This document shows positions 10,201 through 20,787 of a stretch of 64,000 nucleotides of DNA, one piece after another. The stretch is from Gordonia sediminis (lineage in GTDB: Bacteria > Actinomycetota > Actinomycetes > Mycobacteriales > Mycobacteriaceae): positions 124,001-188,000 of the forward strand of contig RZUM01000004.1 in NCBI GenBank assembly GCA_004193205.1, given 5' to 3'. How positions within the stretch are numbered: the first letter of the stretch is position 1; the number at the start of each line of letters is the position of its first letter. Under the pieces are notes generated by a model. That model was not told the DNA's origin and ran no database searches. It worked only from the letters and a program-made list of their open reading frames with translations. A program made the position numbers and the translations under genes.

Positions 10201-11254
10201 GTACTTCCAGGTCACCAGCGATCTCGATTTCCTCGTCGAGTGCGGTGCCGAACTCCTCGTCGAGATCGCCCGGTTCTGGGCCAGTCTCGGGTCCTACGAC
10301 CCGGCGCACGACCGTTACGTGATCCGCGGGGTGATCGGCCCCGACGAGTTCCACGCCGGCTACCCCGGCGCACCGTATGACGGGATCGACAACAATGCGT
10401 TCACCAACGTCATGGTGGTCTGGGTGATCGGGCGCGCCCTCGACGCGTTGGCCACGATTCCGCAGCGCGACCGTGTCAACCTCCTCGACGAGATCGGTTT
10501 GCGTGAACCGGAACTGGAGCACTGGCGGGAGCTGTCGTGCCGGATGTTCGTCCCATTCCACGACGGCACGATCAGCCAGTTCGAGGGCTACGACAAGCTC
10601 AAGGAACTCGACTGGGAGGGCTATCGCACGAAGTACGGCAACATCCAGCGTCTCGACCGCATCCTGGAGGCCGAGAACGACGACGTGAGTTGCTATCGCG
10701 CGTCCAAGCAGGCCGACGTGCTCATGCTGTTCTATCTGATGTCGGCCGACGAGTTGCGCGAACTACTCGACCAACTCGGCTATGAGCTTCCGGCGGAGGC
10801 GATCCCGCGGACCATCGACTATTACATGGCCCGCACGTCGCACGGCTCGACGCTGAGTTCGGTGGTACACGCATGGGTGCTCGCCCGGTCGCATCGCGCC
10901 CGAGCGGTGGACTTCTTCGAGCGGGTTCTGCTCTCGGATGTCGCCGACATCCAGGGCGGCACGACGTCGGAGGGCATCCACCTGGCCGCCATGGCGGGCA
11001 GCATCGACCTGTTGCAGCGATGCTTCACCGGCCTGGAGATGCGCGCGGACCGCCTGATCCTCAACCCCGCCTGGCCGACGGCGCTGGGCACTCTCTCGTT
11101 CCGGATCTTCTATCGCGGGCACCGACTGCAACTGCACATCAGCGGCAGCGGCGTCCGGATCACCTCTGAACCCCGCAAGGTCGAACCGATCACCGTCGAA
11201 TGCCGCGAGGACGTCCGGCAACTCGGTCCGGGGGGTGTGGTGCACTTTCCGTGA
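7262..11254 (+). CDS. otsB1: OtsB1-type fusion: HAD phosphomutase-like, trehalose-6-phosphate phosphatase, GH65
   Basis: A 1330-residue three-domain protein. Residues about 25-260 are a beta-phosphoglucomutase-like HAD domain (FDLDGVVADT, Asp32 and Asp34). Residues about 290-520 are a trehalose-phosphatase HAD domain (FFDFDGTLS, Asp296 and Asp298; YFGDDLTDED). The remainder is a GH65 phosphorylase domain, with VIGPDEFH carrying the expected general acid Glu1029. Order and length match M. tuberculosis OtsB1 (Rv2006, recalled as about 1327 residues). The set suggests trehalose-6-phosphate or trehalose breakdown coupled to glucose-1-phosphate isomerisation. Whether every domain is active is unknown, although the motifs shown are intact. 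ATG at 7262; no good ribosome binding site is seen. Confidence 0.93.
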   Translation: MTMSEEAATIAPTTTRARVTIDARLHDAVIFDLDGVVADTAAVHAAAWKDVFDDFLRRHTDRVGADPRPFTDDDYRTYVHGKPVDVGVTEFLSARGITVERGHRIDPPESDSVWGVSNRKAQRVRERLARDGVTPYESTVALVRRLQAFGIACGVVSSSRHCAQLLDATGIGHLFAIRVDGVVAEELGLPGKPDPATLLQAAARLGVTPRRCVVIENSEVGVAAGRSGGFAQVIGVDRAGHAAALAARGADAVVEDLVEIRVRLGGARISTMPDARTYLDHMHAIAATRMPAMFFDFDGTLSNIVRDPAAATLVDGAGDALTHLATLCPVAVISGRDVPDVRERVGLPGIWYAGSHGVELVGPAGEHYVNEVAQGSTAQVDAAATELQRLLGTIPGVLLEHKQFSVAVHYRNADPGRVDAIISAAHRVGNQQGLRIMHGRMVIELRPDVDWDKGKALRWILDRMGVPADAVPIYFGDDLTDEDAFDQVATSGLGIVVRAAENNDRRSAAQFAVNSPDALPRLLRRIAGLLEESHEPSSAWSLTYDAYDPHEEKLREALCTVGNGYLATRGCAPESDAGQVHYPGTYVAGVFNRLLDRIGDSEIDNESMVNLPNWLPLTFRIDDGPWFDIDSVEVLSFRQTLDLRRAVLSRDIRFRDGEGHTSTLRQRRFVSMDQPHVCALETTIIAEDWSGTLEFRSLVDGDVRNSLVERYRELANIHLAGHETSALTTDSVLLRATTNQSRIGVAVAARTTLWRGDEAVTGRHELIDEPGKIGHRIAIDVASGDSVTAEKVVTLYTGRDPGISEPGEAATRSLSRLGRFRELLAGHARAFVALWDLFCIDLDGHAEAQRVTRVHLLHLLVVVSDHTAEFDVGVPARGLHGEAYRGHIFWDELFVLPVLNPRLPALTKALLRYRYRRLDEARELAREAGYRGAMFPWQSGSDGREESQKLHLNPRSGHWNPDPSARQHHIGLAVAYNVWQYFQVTSDLDFLVECGAELLVEIARFWASLGSYDPAHDRYVIRGVIGPDEFHAGYPGAPYDGIDNNAFTNVMVVWVIGRALDALATIPQRDRVNLLDEIGLREPELEHWRELSCRMFVPFHDGTISQFEGYDKLKELDWEGYRTKYGNIQRLDRILEAENDDVSCYRASKQADVLMLFYLMSADELRELLDQLGYELPAEAIPRTIDYYMARTSHGSTLSSVVHAWVLARSHRARAVDFFERVLLSDVADIQGGTTSEGIHLAAMAGSIDLLQRCFTGLEMRADRLILNPAWPTALGTLSFRIFYRGHRLQLHISGSGVRITSEPRKVEPITVECREDVRQLGPGGVVHFP

Positions 11255-11312
11255 TCCGACTCCTCGGTTCCGGTGTGGCAGGTCGGGGCATACTCACCCT
11301 CGGGTAGGGGGC

Positions 11313-11597
11313 ATGCCGATCGATAACCTGCTCCCCGCCCTCCGTGACCTGACCATCACCGCCGACGCCACCGGCCGCGACGTGCGGCATTGGGCTGACG
11401 GGGGTCCCACCGACCTGGACAACGGCTGCCTGCTGTGCACGTCGTGTCACGCCCAGATCCATGCCTCCGACTGGGACATCATCATGGGTTCCGACCGGCA
11501 TCCCTGGCTGCTGCCGCCGGTGGAGCAGGACCCGACCCGCACCCCGATACCGGCCTCCAACCGCCGCACCATGCGCCTCGACGGCGTCGCCGCCTGA
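11313..11597 (+). pseudogene. Remnant of a 13E12-type HNH endonuclease (C-terminal part)
   Basis: The frame reads VRHWADGGPTDLDNG, then CLLCTSCHAQIH and NRRTMRLDG, which is the C-terminal HNH end of the DUF222/13E12 proteins abundant in mycolic-acid actinobacteria. Family members run to 400 or more residues; only about 94 codons remain. The upstream half is missing, and the usual HHV before RHW reads RDV, so the first catalytic histidine is lost. The short leader before it (MPIDNLLPALRD) does not look like the family and probably marks a deletion junction. Confidence 0.7.
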
Positions 11598-11941
11598 GCC
11601 CTTGTGACACTCGGCTGGCGTCTCGCTCCTCAGCTCAGGGGTCCCGGGCCCTGAGGGCGCAGGCGAGAACGCTCTGAGTCCGCGGCGACCAAACCTGTAG
11701 CGCAGCACATTTTCGCGAAGCACCTTGACCGCGCACCCGATCACATCGGGACCGCGCAGGAACATTGATAACTCCACAGCGAATGCGGGGTTACATGGCC
11801 GCTGGTCCTCCTCCTCCTTCCGGCTGCAAACACCGGAAGGAGGACCGGTGGTCTCGGTTGCGAACTCGATGTGGGCATCCGGGCCCACCCGCGTGACATT
11901 CGGCTCTGGCGATCCCTGAACGGCTCGATGACACTGGAATC
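11598..11941. other. Gene-free interval with one terminator-like hairpin
   Basis: No credible coding region is seen here. The only structure I can point to is an inverted repeat near 11811-11843, CTCCTTCCGG / CCGGAAGGAG around a loop of about 9 bases, just upstream of the ABC transporter gene. It has no following T-run. Confidence 0.5.
11811..11843. terminator. Hairpin, possible terminator or leader structure
   Basis: A 10-bp perfect stem (CTCCTTCCGG with CCGGAAGGAG) with loop CTGCAAACA, about 100 bases before the ABC transporter start. Without a U-tract, intrinsic termination is uncertain. Confidence 0.3.
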
Positions 11942-12868
11942 ATGACCGCCATCTCGATCTCGGGACTGACCAAGACCTTCGGGCATGTCAAGGCGCTCGA
12001 CAACCTCGACCTCACCGTCGAGGAAGGTGAGGTACACGGCTTCCTCGGCCCGAACGGTTCCGGGAAGACCACCACGATCCGCATCCTGCTGGGTCTGCTG
12101 CGCGCCGACTCCGGCACCATCAGTGTGCTCGGCAGTGATCCCTGGCGCGACGCGGTGGCCCTGCACGGCCGCCTGGCCTACGTCCCCGGCGACGTGAACC
12201 TGTGGCCGGGCATCACCGGCGGCGAGGTGATCGACCTGATGGGCCGCCTGCGTGGCGACTCCGACCGACGCCGCCGCGACGACCTGCTCGAGCGTTTCGA
12301 CCTCGACCCGCGCAAGAAGGCGCGCACCTACTCCAAGGGCAACCGACAGAAGGTCGCGCTGATCGCCGCGCTGGCCTCCGACGCCGAACTGCTGCTGCTC
12401 GACGAGCCCACCGCCGGCCTCGATCCGCTGATGGAGGCCGAGTTCCAGCGGTGCATCGCCCAGGTCCGGGAGCAGGGCCGGACGGTGCTGTTGTCGAGCC
12501 ACATCCTCGCCCAGGTCGAGGTGCTGTGCGACCGAGTCAGCATCATCCGACTCGGCACCACGGTGGAGAGCGGCACCCTCGCTGAACTGCGCCACCTCAG
12601 TCGTCTGGCCATCACCGCCGAGACCCACGAGGAACCCGTCGGAATCGATCGGATGCCCGGGGTACACGACGTGGTCCGCCACGGCAACCAGATCAGATTC
12701 GACGTCGACGCCGTCGACCTCGACACCGTCATGCGTGAGCTCGCGGCGCTGGGGCTGCGCAACCTCGCCAGCTCGCCCCCGACGTTGGAGGACATCTTCC
12801 TGCGCCACTACGACGACTCCGTGTCGCCAGTGCCCGGTGACGCCTCGACCCGGGGCGGTGCGAGGTGA
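11942..12868 (+). CDS. ABC exporter ATP-binding protein
   Basis: A 308-residue nucleotide-binding subunit of an ABC-2 type exporter. It has Walker A ([10 protein letters not shown], near residues 36-45), an altered signature KGNRQKV and Walker [15 protein letters not shown]. The C-terminal segment after about residue 220 is the extension typical of drug and polyketide exporters. Its stop overlaps the permease start (GTGA), so the two form one transcription unit. Size and pairing fit M. tuberculosis Rv1218c of the Rv1218c-Rv1217c 'tetronasin-like' exporter (recalled). The substrate is not predictable from sequence. Confidence 0.93.
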   Translation: MTAISISGLTKTFGHVKALDNLDLTVEEGEVHGFLGPNGSGKTTTIRILLGLLRADSGTISVLGSDPWRDAVALHGRLAYVPGDVNLWPGITGGEVIDLMGRLRGDSDRRRRDDLLERFDLDPRKKARTYSKGNRQKVALIAALASDAELLLLDEPTAGLDPLMEAEFQRCIAQVREQGRTVLLSSHILAQVEVLCDRVSIIRLGTTVESGTLAELRHLSRLAITAETHEEPVGIDRMPGVHDVVRHGNQIRFDVDAVDLDTVMRELAALGLRNLASSPPTLEDIFLRHYDDSVSPVPGDASTRGGAR

Positions 12869-14496
12869 GCACAATGACCACGGTGGCCGGTCCGTCGGAG
12901 GTGCGGGCCTCGGAGACCACCACCGGATTCGGCCTGCTGCTGCGCTTCGGGTTGCGCCGCGAGCGGATCGGCCTGGTCTTTTGGGTGCTGGGCACCGCGG
13001 CCCTCGTGGGCTTCCAATCCTGGGGTAGCCAAGATCTCTACGACACGCCGGAGAAGCTGGCCTCGCTGCGCGAAACCGTCGGCGGCAACCCCGCACTGGT
13101 CGCGCTGAGCGGGCCGGAGGATCTGCTGGCCACGGTGGGCGGCGAGGTCGTCTTCGAGATCTTCGGCTACGCGGCGATCGTTCTCGCACTGATGAACATG
13201 TTCCTCGTCGGCCGACGCACCCGATCCGACGAGGAGACCGGCCGCGCCGAGTTGATCCGCTCGGCCAGGGTCGGGCGCCGGGCGCCGCTCGTGGCGGCGG
13301 TCGTGCTCGCGATCTTGGCCGATCTGGCGGCGGGGGTGGTGGTGGCCCTCACCACGGTGCTGACCGGCCTGCCGGTGGGTGGCTCGGTACTGATGGGCGC
13401 GGCGCTCGCGGGCGTCGGATTCGCCTTCGCAGGACTCACCGCGCTCGCGGCCCAGGTCTTCGAGAACCCGCGCAGCGTGTACGGCGCCGTCACCGCGGCG
13501 ATCGGCGTCGCCTACGTGCTCCGCGCCGCCGGCGACGTGGGTAGCGGCACCCTGTCGTGGCTGTCCCCGATCGGCTGGGGCCAGCGCACACTGCCCTACG
13601 TCGACAACACCTGGTGGCCGCTGCTGCTACTCCTGATCGGCGGCGCGGCCTCGATCGCCGTCGGCGCGGTGCTGTTGGAGCACCGGGACTTCGGCGCGGG
13701 CCTACTCGGATACCGCGCGGGGCGGGCGACGGCGTCCCGGGCGCTCGGATCGTCGCTCGGGCTCGCATGGCGGTTGCACCGCGGTTCGCTGATCGCCTGG
13801 GCGGTCGGTGTGTTCATTCTGTCGGCGGCGTACGGATCGTTCACCGACAGCATCGCCGACTTCATCAAGGACAACCCGCAGATCGCCGACTACCTGCCCG
13901 GCGGCGCGGACCAGGCCGTGGATGCCTACATCGCGCTGACCCTGGTGATCGCGGCGCTGCTGGCCGCCGCGTACGGCGTGAACAGCGCGCTGCGGTCACG
14001 CAAGGAGGAGACGTCGGCGCTGGCCGAACCGGTGATCGCCGCCACCAACAACCGGGTGTCCTGGCTGGGCGGCCACGTCGTGATGGCACTGGGCGGCAGT
14101 GCGTTGGTGTTGGCGTTCGGGGCGTGCGGTGAGGGACTCGCCTACGGGCTCACCATCTCCGATCTGGGCCAGGTCCCCCGGCTCATCGGTGTGTCGCTGG
14201 TCTACGTCCCGGCTGTCTGGCTGATCATCGCGATCGCCGTCCTCGGGATCGGCTGGCTACCGCGGGCCGCGGCGATCGTCGCGTGGATCGCCGTCGCCTA
14301 CTGCGTGGTGGTGGCGATCTTCGCGGAATCGTTCCGGATGCCCGACTGGACGCGCACCGCGTCGCCGTTCGAGCACACTCCGCAGGCGCCGCTGGACAGT
14401 GTGACGGCAACGCCCCTCGCCGTGGTGACGATTCTCGCCGCCGCCGCGCTGGCCGCCGGCTTCGCCGGACTGACGCGCCGCGACGTGGGCTACTGA
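12865..14496 (+). CDS. ABC exporter permease, large ABC-2 (polyketide antibiotic) type
   Basis: A 543-residue membrane protein with about 12 hydrophobic segments arranged as two halves. It starts at a GTG overlapping the ATPase stop by four bases. Length and the duplicated layout match large single-chain permeases such as Rv1217c, which pair with an ATPase like the upstream one. The likely role is export of hydrophobic drugs or a lipid-like metabolite across the inner membrane. No regulator gene adjoins it. Confidence 0.9.
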   Translation: MSTMTTVAGPSEVRASETTTGFGLLLRFGLRRERIGLVFWVLGTAALVGFQSWGSQDLYDTPEKLASLRETVGGNPALVALSGPEDLLATVGGEVVFEIFGYAAIVLALMNMFLVGRRTRSDEETGRAELIRSARVGRRAPLVAAVVLAILADLAAGVVVALTTVLTGLPVGGSVLMGAALAGVGFAFAGLTALAAQVFENPRSVYGAVTAAIGVAYVLRAAGDVGSGTLSWLSPIGWGQRTLPYVDNTWWPLLLLLIGGAASIAVGAVLLEHRDFGAGLLGYRAGRATASRALGSSLGLAWRLHRGSLIAWAVGVFILSAAYGSFTDSIADFIKDNPQIADYLPGGADQAVDAYIALTLVIAALLAAAYGVNSALRSRKEETSALAEPVIAATNNRVSWLGGHVVMALGGSALVLAFGACGEGLAYGLTISDLGQVPRLIGVSLVYVPAVWLIIAIAVLGIGWLPRAAAIVAWIAVAYCVVVAIFAESFRMPDWTRTASPFEHTPQAPLDSVTATPLAVVTILAAAALAAGFAGLTRRDVGY

Positions 14497-14587
14497 GCGC
14501 ACACCGCCGGGACCATCGTCGGCCGGGCTGGGTCGAAGGTCCCGGTCCCGGCCGAAGCGGCACCACACCGAAACCGCGGCCGGTAGC

Positions 14588-16362
<1,775 letters not shown>

Positions 16363-16366
<4 letters not shown>

Positions 16367-16410
16367 ACACCGTGACGGAGTCGCGCATGAACACCGTGAC
16401 GGAGTCGCGC
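16363..16410 (+). repeat. Perfect 24-bp tandem duplication at the ACS-E1alpha junction
   Basis: Two identical 24-base units begin ATGAACACCGTGACGG and end GTCGCGC. The downstream E1alpha start also begins ATGAACACCG, so three start-like sequences lie in a row. The unit is a multiple of three and preserves the frame of the mini-ORF. Confidence 0.9.
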
Positions 16411-16416
16411 ACATGA
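16363..16416 (+). CDS. Seventeen-codon mini-ORF built from a 24-bp tandem duplication
   Basis: The ATG overlaps the acyl-CoA synthetase stop (ATGA) and the TGA overlaps the E1alpha start (ATGA), so this tiny frame bridges the two genes. It encodes MNTVTESR twice plus a Thr. It is made by a perfect 24-bp repeat (16363-16386 and 16387-16410), whose units both look like the genuine E1alpha start region. It could be a coupling peptide or simply a by-product of slippage. Confidence 0.4.
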
Positions 16417-17426
16417 ACACCGCGACGACAACCCTGCCCTACCGCCGGGAGTTCCTGCAGGAGTTGCTCGGCGACATGGTGCGCATCCGCCGGATGGAGG
16501 AGCGCGCCGCAGAACTGTACGGGGCCACCAAGATCCGCGGGTTCCTGCACCTGTACGTCGGTGAGGAGGCGGTCGCCGTGGGGGCGCTGCGCGCACTCAG
16601 CGACGACGACGCGGTGGTCGCGACCTACCGCGAGCACGGTCACGCGCTGATCCGCGGGGTGCCGATGACGTCGATCATGGCCGAGATGTTCGGCAAACAG
16701 GAGGGATGCTCACGCGGACGCGGCGGGTCGATGCATCTGTTCGACGCCGAGTCCCGTTTCTACGGCGGCAACGCGATCGTCGCCGGCGGTCTGCCGCTGG
16801 CCGTCGGCATCGCACTCGCCGACGCCATGCAGGGACGACGGCGGGTGACGGCCTGTTTCTTCGGCGACGGCGCGGTCGCCGAGGGTGCCTTCCACGAATC
16901 GGTGAACATGGCGGCCCTGTGGAATCTGCCGATCCTGTTCTGCTGCGAGAACAACCGCTACGCGATGGGCACCGCGCTGGAACGTGCGCAGTCGCAGACC
17001 GACCTGGCCGCCAAGGCCGCCGCCTACAAGGTCCCGACGGTGCAGGTGGACGGGATGGACGTGATCGCCACCCACGAGGCAGCCAGCCTCGGCGCGCAGC
17101 ACATCCGCGACACCGGCGGACCCTACTTCATCGAGTTCCTCACCTATCGCTTCCGTGCGCACTCGATGTTCGACCCGGAGCTCTATCGCGACAAGGCCGA
17201 GGTGGAGGCCTGGAAGCAGCGCGATCCGATCACGACGTTCACCGACCGGCTCCGTGAGGCGGGGCTGCTCACCGAGGACGAATCCGGCGAGATCGACACA
17301 CGCGCCCAGGCCGAGGTCGACGCCGCGGTCGCCTACGCCGAGCAAGGCAGTTTCGAGCCGGTCGAGGAACTCGAACGCGATGTCACCACCCCGGCTGTCA
17401 CAACCCCGGTCGAGGAGTCCCGATGA
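16413..17426 (+). CDS. pdhA: 2-oxoacid dehydrogenase E1 component, alpha subunit
   Basis: A 337-residue thiamine-diphosphate subunit of a pyruvate/acetoin/branched-chain dehydrogenase complex. The ThDP motif runs from GDG (151-153) to NN (180-181). The segments [10 protein letters not shown] and [15 protein letters not shown] are typical of PdhA/AcoA. The start overlaps the mini-ORF stop, and the stop overlaps the E1beta start (ATGA). Substrate class cannot be settled: sequence resemblance favours pyruvate or acetoin over branched-chain acids. Confidence 0.92.
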   Translation: MNTATTTLPYRREFLQELLGDMVRIRRMEERAAELYGATKIRGFLHLYVGEEAVAVGALRALSDDDAVVATYREHGHALIRGVPMTSIMAEMFGKQEGCSRGRGGSMHLFDAESRFYGGNAIVAGGLPLAVGIALADAMQGRRRVTACFFGDGAVAEGAFHESVNMAALWNLPILFCCENNRYAMGTALERAQSQTDLAAKAAAYKVPTVQVDGMDVIATHEAASLGAQHIRDTGGPYFIEFLTYRFRAHSMFDPELYRDKAEVEAWKQRDPITTFTDRLREAGLLTEDESGEIDTRAQAEVDAAVAYAEQGSFEPVEELERDVTTPAVTTPVEESR

Positions 17427-18397
17427 AGACGACCTATCGCGGCGCGCTGCGCGATGCCATCCGCGAGGCGATGCTCGCCGACGAACGGGTGTTCCTGATG
17501 GGTGAGGACGTGGGCCGCTACGGCGGCACCTACGCCGTGTCCAAGGGGCTGCTCGAGGAGTTCGGACCCGAACGTGTCCGGGACACCCCGCTGTCGGAAC
17601 TCGGTTTCGTCGGCGTGGGTATCGGCGCCGCGCTGGGCGGGATGCGCCCGATCGTCGAGGTGATGACGGTCAACTTCAGCCTGCTCTCACTCGATCAGGT
17701 GGTGAACACCGCCGCGGCCCTGCGGCACATGTCCGGAGGGCAGTTCTCCGTGCCCATCGTGATCCGGATGGCCACCGGCGCCGGCCGGCAATTGGCGGCG
17801 CAGCACTCGCACAGCCTGGAGAACTGGTATGCCCACATCCCCGGCATCACGGTGCTGGCGCCGGCCACCGTGGCCGACGCCCGCGGCATGCTCGCGCCGG
17901 CGCTCGCCGATCCGGATCCGGTCATCATCTTCGAGCACGCCACGCTCTACAACGACGCCGAGGACCTCGAGGGCCCGGTGGAGGTCGACATCTCCTCGGC
18001 GGCGATCCGCCGAGAGGGCGGCGACGTCACGCTGATCACCTACGGCGGGTCGCTGCACAAGACGCTGCGCGCCGCCGAGATGCTCGCCCTGGAAGGAGTC
18101 GCCTGCGAGGTCATCGACCTGCGCGTGCTGCGTCCGCTCGACATGACCACGATCGTGTCGTCGGTGACCAAGTCCCACCGCGCGGTCGTGGTGGACGAGG
18201 GCTGGCGCAGCGGCAGCCTCGCCGGCGAGGTGATGGCCCGCATCGTCGAGGAGGCGTTCTACGAACTCGACGCGCCGCCCGCGCGTGTGTGCAGCGCGGA
18301 GGTGCCCATTCCCTACGCTCGCCATCTCGAGGAGGCCGCCGTCCCCCAGCCCGAGAAGATCGTGGCCGCAGTGCATTCCGTCCTCGGCGCGGAGTAG
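17423..18397 (+). CDS. pdhB: 2-oxoacid dehydrogenase E1 component, beta subunit
   Basis: A 324-residue partner of the alpha subunit, of standard length. It begins [17 protein letters not shown] and carries the conserved [18 protein letters not shown] segment, including the Glu that activates ThDP, and the C-terminal transketolase domain ([11 protein letters not shown]). It is coupled by a 4-base overlap to E1alpha and followed by E2 after 10 bases. Confidence 0.94.
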   Translation: MKTTYRGALRDAIREAMLADERVFLMGEDVGRYGGTYAVSKGLLEEFGPERVRDTPLSELGFVGVGIGAALGGMRPIVEVMTVNFSLLSLDQVVNTAAALRHMSGGQFSVPIVIRMATGAGRQLAAQHSHSLENWYAHIPGITVLAPATVADARGMLAPALADPDPVIIFEHATLYNDAEDLEGPVEVDISSAAIRREGGDVTLITYGGSLHKTLRAAEMLALEGVACEVIDLRVLRPLDMTTIVSSVTKSHRAVVVDEGWRSGSLAGEVMARIVEEAFYELDAPPARVCSAEVPIPYARHLEEAAVPQPEKIVAAVHSVLGAE

Positions 18398-18407
18398 GTG
18401 GGCGCCG

Positions 18408-19748
18408 GTGATCGAGTTCAGGCTGCCGTCGCTGGGCGCCGACATGGACGAGGCGCGACTCAACGAGTGGATGATCAAGCCGGGTGACCCCGTGGAGAAG
18501 GGCCAGGTGGTCGCCGAGGTGGAGACCACCAAGTCGGCCATCGACGTCGAAGCATGGCACGAAGGCACGGTCGCCGAACTCATCGTCGAGGTGGGCCAGA
18601 CCATTCCGGTGGGCACAGTGATGGCGTTGTTCCTCGAACCCGGCGAGACGCCGCCCACCGACCGGCCACCCCAGGCCGAGGTTCCCGCGACACCGGCGCC
18701 CGCGACGCCGGCGGTCGAGAATCCGATTGCACAGAGTCCGGCGGTCGAGACGCCGGTTGTCGAGACGCCGGCACCGACCTCGCCCACACCGACTCCGGCC
18801 GCACCCGCTGCGCCGGCACCGGCTGTCACTCCTACCGCTGCTACCCCAACCCCGGCGCCGATCGCCGATTCCGGCGCGGCACCAACCACCCGCACCCGGA
18901 TCTCCCCCGCCGCACGGCGCCGGGCTCACCTGCGTGGCATCGATCCGGATCTGGTCTCGGGCACCGGGCCGGGTGGCGCGATCACCCTCGCCGACATCGA
19001 CCGCGCCGCCGACGCGGCGCCCACCGCACCGTCACCCGCGCCGTCGGTGGCCCCTGCACAGACAGCAGCCACAGCAGCCGACCGCGCCAGGGAGATGCGC
19101 CGCACGATCGGGGCGGCGATGAGCCGGTCCAAACGCGAGATCCCGCACTACTATCTGTCGGAGTCCATATCGCTGGCCGCCGCGCAGGCGTGGCTGTCCG
19201 AACGCAACGCGCAACGCTCGGTCACCGAACGCATCCTGCCCGCGGTGCTGCTGCTCAAGGCGGTGGCCGTGGCCGCCGGCCGCTACCCGGAGATGAACGG
19301 GTTCTGGATCGACGAGGAGTTCCATCAGCAATCGGCTGTGCATGTCGGCGTGGCGGTCTCGTTGCGCCGCGGCGGACTGATCGCGCCCGCGATCCACGAC
19401 GTGCCCGACAAATCGCTGGACCGGATTCAGGCGGATCTGACCGACCTGGTGAAACGGACACGGGCCGGCAAGCTCCGCAGCTCGGAGGTGTCGGACCCGA
19501 CGCTGACGGTGACGAATCTCGGCGATCAGGGTGTCGAGTCGGTGTTCGGGGTGATCTACCCACCGCAGGTGGCGCTGGTCGGTTTCGGCAAACCGGTCGT
19601 ACGTCCCTGGGTCGTCGAGGACGACATCCGGCCGGTACCGGTCGTCGTCGCCAGTCTCGCCGCCGACCATCGTGTCAGCGACGGACGCCGGGGCGGGTTG
19701 TTCCTCGCCCACATCAGGGATCTGTTGCAACGGCCGGACCAATTGTGA
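18408..19748 (+). CDS. pdhC: 2-oxoacid dehydrogenase E2 (dihydrolipoyl acyltransferase)
   Basis: A 446-residue E2. A lipoyl domain (residues 1-77, lipoyl Lys42 in VETTKSAIDV) is followed by a long Pro/Ala/Thr linker (about 85-160). An E3/E1-binding domain (about 165-200, RISPAARRRAHLRGID) and the catalytic core ending in DHRVSDG (His421) complete it. The GTG start at 18408 puts the lipoyl domain at the N-terminus. No E3 (lipoamide dehydrogenase) gene is nearby, so it must use one encoded elsewhere. The next gene is an acyl carrier protein, an unusual neighbour for an E2. Confidence 0.93.
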   Translation: MIEFRLPSLGADMDEARLNEWMIKPGDPVEKGQVVAEVETTKSAIDVEAWHEGTVAELIVEVGQTIPVGTVMALFLEPGETPPTDRPPQAEVPATPAPATPAVENPIAQSPAVETPVVETPAPTSPTPTPAAPAAPAPAVTPTAATPTPAPIADSGAAPTTRTRISPAARRRAHLRGIDPDLVSGTGPGGAITLADIDRAADAAPTAPSPAPSVAPAQTAATAADRAREMRRTIGAAMSRSKREIPHYYLSESISLAAAQAWLSERNAQRSVTERILPAVLLLKAVAVAAGRYPEMNGFWIDEEFHQQSAVHVGVAVSLRRGGLIAPAIHDVPDKSLDRIQADLTDLVKRTRAGKLRSSEVSDPTLTVTNLGDQGVESVFGVIYPPQVALVGFGKPVVRPWVVEDDIRPVPVVVASLAADHRVSDGRRGGLFLAHIRDLLQRPDQL

Positions 19749-19756
19749 AGGGCACC

Positions 19757-20014
19757 ATGAACAGCGAAGCGATCCTGAGCACGGTCACCGACGCGCTGTA
19801 CGACGTCGCGCCGGAACTGTCGGACGAGGAACTCGTCAGCGACGAACCGCTGCGCGATCAGGCGGACCTGGATTCGATGGACTGGCTGAACTTCCTGATC
19901 GGCGTCAAGAAGGCGCTCGGGGTCGACATCCCCGAATCGGACTACGCCGACCTGCGGACACTCGACGACATCGTGAGCTACGTCGAGCAGCACCGCGCAA
20001 CGCCGGACGACTAG
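19757..20014 (+). CDS. Acyl carrier protein
   Basis: An 85-residue acidic four-helix carrier with the phosphopantetheine site Ser40 in DLDSMDWLNF. The ATG at 19757 has an AAGGG a few bases upstream; a GTG at 19745 overlapping the E2 stop would add four residues and is an alternative. It is the last gene of the ACS-E1-E2 operon. The context suggests that it accepts or delivers an acyl group made by the synthetase or the E2 complex, though this coupling is inference. No phosphopantetheinyl transferase is in the window. Confidence 0.9.
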   Translation: MNSEAILSTVTDALYDVAPELSDEELVSDEPLRDQADLDSMDWLNFLIGVKKALGVDIPESDYADLRTLDDIVSYVEQHRATPDD

Positions 20015-20034
20015 TGGAGACTAGTGGTGTCTCA

Positions 20035-20301
20035 CTAGCCTTCGGATCGGTGCGACAGTTCCGATTCCACCTTTGCGGCGCGTTCGGCGTTCGCCTGGTT
20101 GGCCGCCTCGACCTCGGCGGCGGTCCGCACGATCGAGTCCGGCCCGGGGAAGACGAGCGCGGTGTGGTCGTTGTCGGTCCATTTCACCAGGTACGGCGGC
20201 GAACCGTCGGACGAGTGTACTTCGACGATCAGTCCCATTCTCGGTTCCTTGCCGAGCACGGGCTGTTCGGTGATGAGCCAGTCTCCGGTCTTTGCCAACA
20301 T
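20035..20301 (-). CDS. DUF1918 protein, in frame with the upstream protease
   Basis: An 88-residue DUF1918 protein: it begins MLAKTGDWLI and includes GLIVEVHSSDGSPPYLVKW, typical of this small beta-rich actinobacterial family of unknown role. It has its own strong AAAGGAGG ribosome binding site before the ATG at 20301. Upstream, however, the same frame is open through that site into the hydrogenase maturation protease with no stop between them. It can therefore be made alone, as a C-terminal fusion, or both. Confidence 0.8.
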   Translation of the reverse strand: MLAKTGDWLITEQPVLGKEPRMGLIVEVHSSDGSPPYLVKWTDNDHTALVFPGPDSIVRTAAEVEAANQANAERAAKVESELSHRSEG

Positions 20302-20787
20302 CGCACGCCTCCTTTCCTGAGGATACCGTCGATGGCAAGGGGTCTTCGCCATCTCGGCCCGCGCCGCGGCTACCACCACCGGCACCGCCGCCGCCACCAC
20401 AGGCGACAACCCTTCTCCTACACCAGTATCCGCGATCTCGATCGCGTAGACGATGTGTCGCTGCGGCACCCGTCCGAGCACCTCGGCCAGCCGGAGCGCC
20501 TCGGCGACGCCGAGACCGTGCGAACTCGTCACACGCACCGGTAGCGGCACCGCACCGTGGTCGAACCGATGGACCCTGCCCGGATTCGACGGTTCGCAAA
20601 CGACGGAATCGACCGTCATCGCCGTCGACGCCGACGACCACAACTCAAGGAGTTCGGTGGGGTCACCGCTCGACTCGACGATGCGCCAGCCCGGCGGGAC
20701 GACGTTCTCGAGTGCACGCGCGACCGCCGGGCCGACACCGTCGTCGCGCCGGAATTCGTTGCCGACACCGATCAGTACGCCCGTCAT
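20035..20787 (-). CDS. Hydrogenase maturation protease reading through into DUF1918
   Basis: This frame starts at the ATG at 20787, overlapping the large-subunit stop (ATGA). It encodes a HycI/HoxW-type endopeptidase in residues 1 to about 155, with GNEFRRDDGVG carrying metal-binding acidic residues. Such enzymes clip the C-terminal peptide of the large subunit after nickel insertion. It has no stop of its own and continues through the DUF1918 ribosome binding site to 20035, giving 250 residues. Typical proteases are 150-180 residues. Either a genuine fusion is made or the stop has been lost. Confidence 0.8.
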   Translation of the reverse strand: MTGVLIGVGNEFRRDDGVGPAVARALENVVPPGWRIVESSGDPTELLELWSSASTAMTVDSVVCEPSNPGRVHRFDHGAVPLPVRVTSSHGLGVAEALRLAEVLGRVPQRHIVYAIEIADTGVGEGLSPVVAAAVPVVVAAARAEMAKTPCHRRYPQERRRAMLAKTGDWLITEQPVLGKEPRMGLIVEVHSSDGSPPYLVKWTDNDHTALVFPGPDSIVRTAAEVEAANQANAERAAKVESELSHRSEG

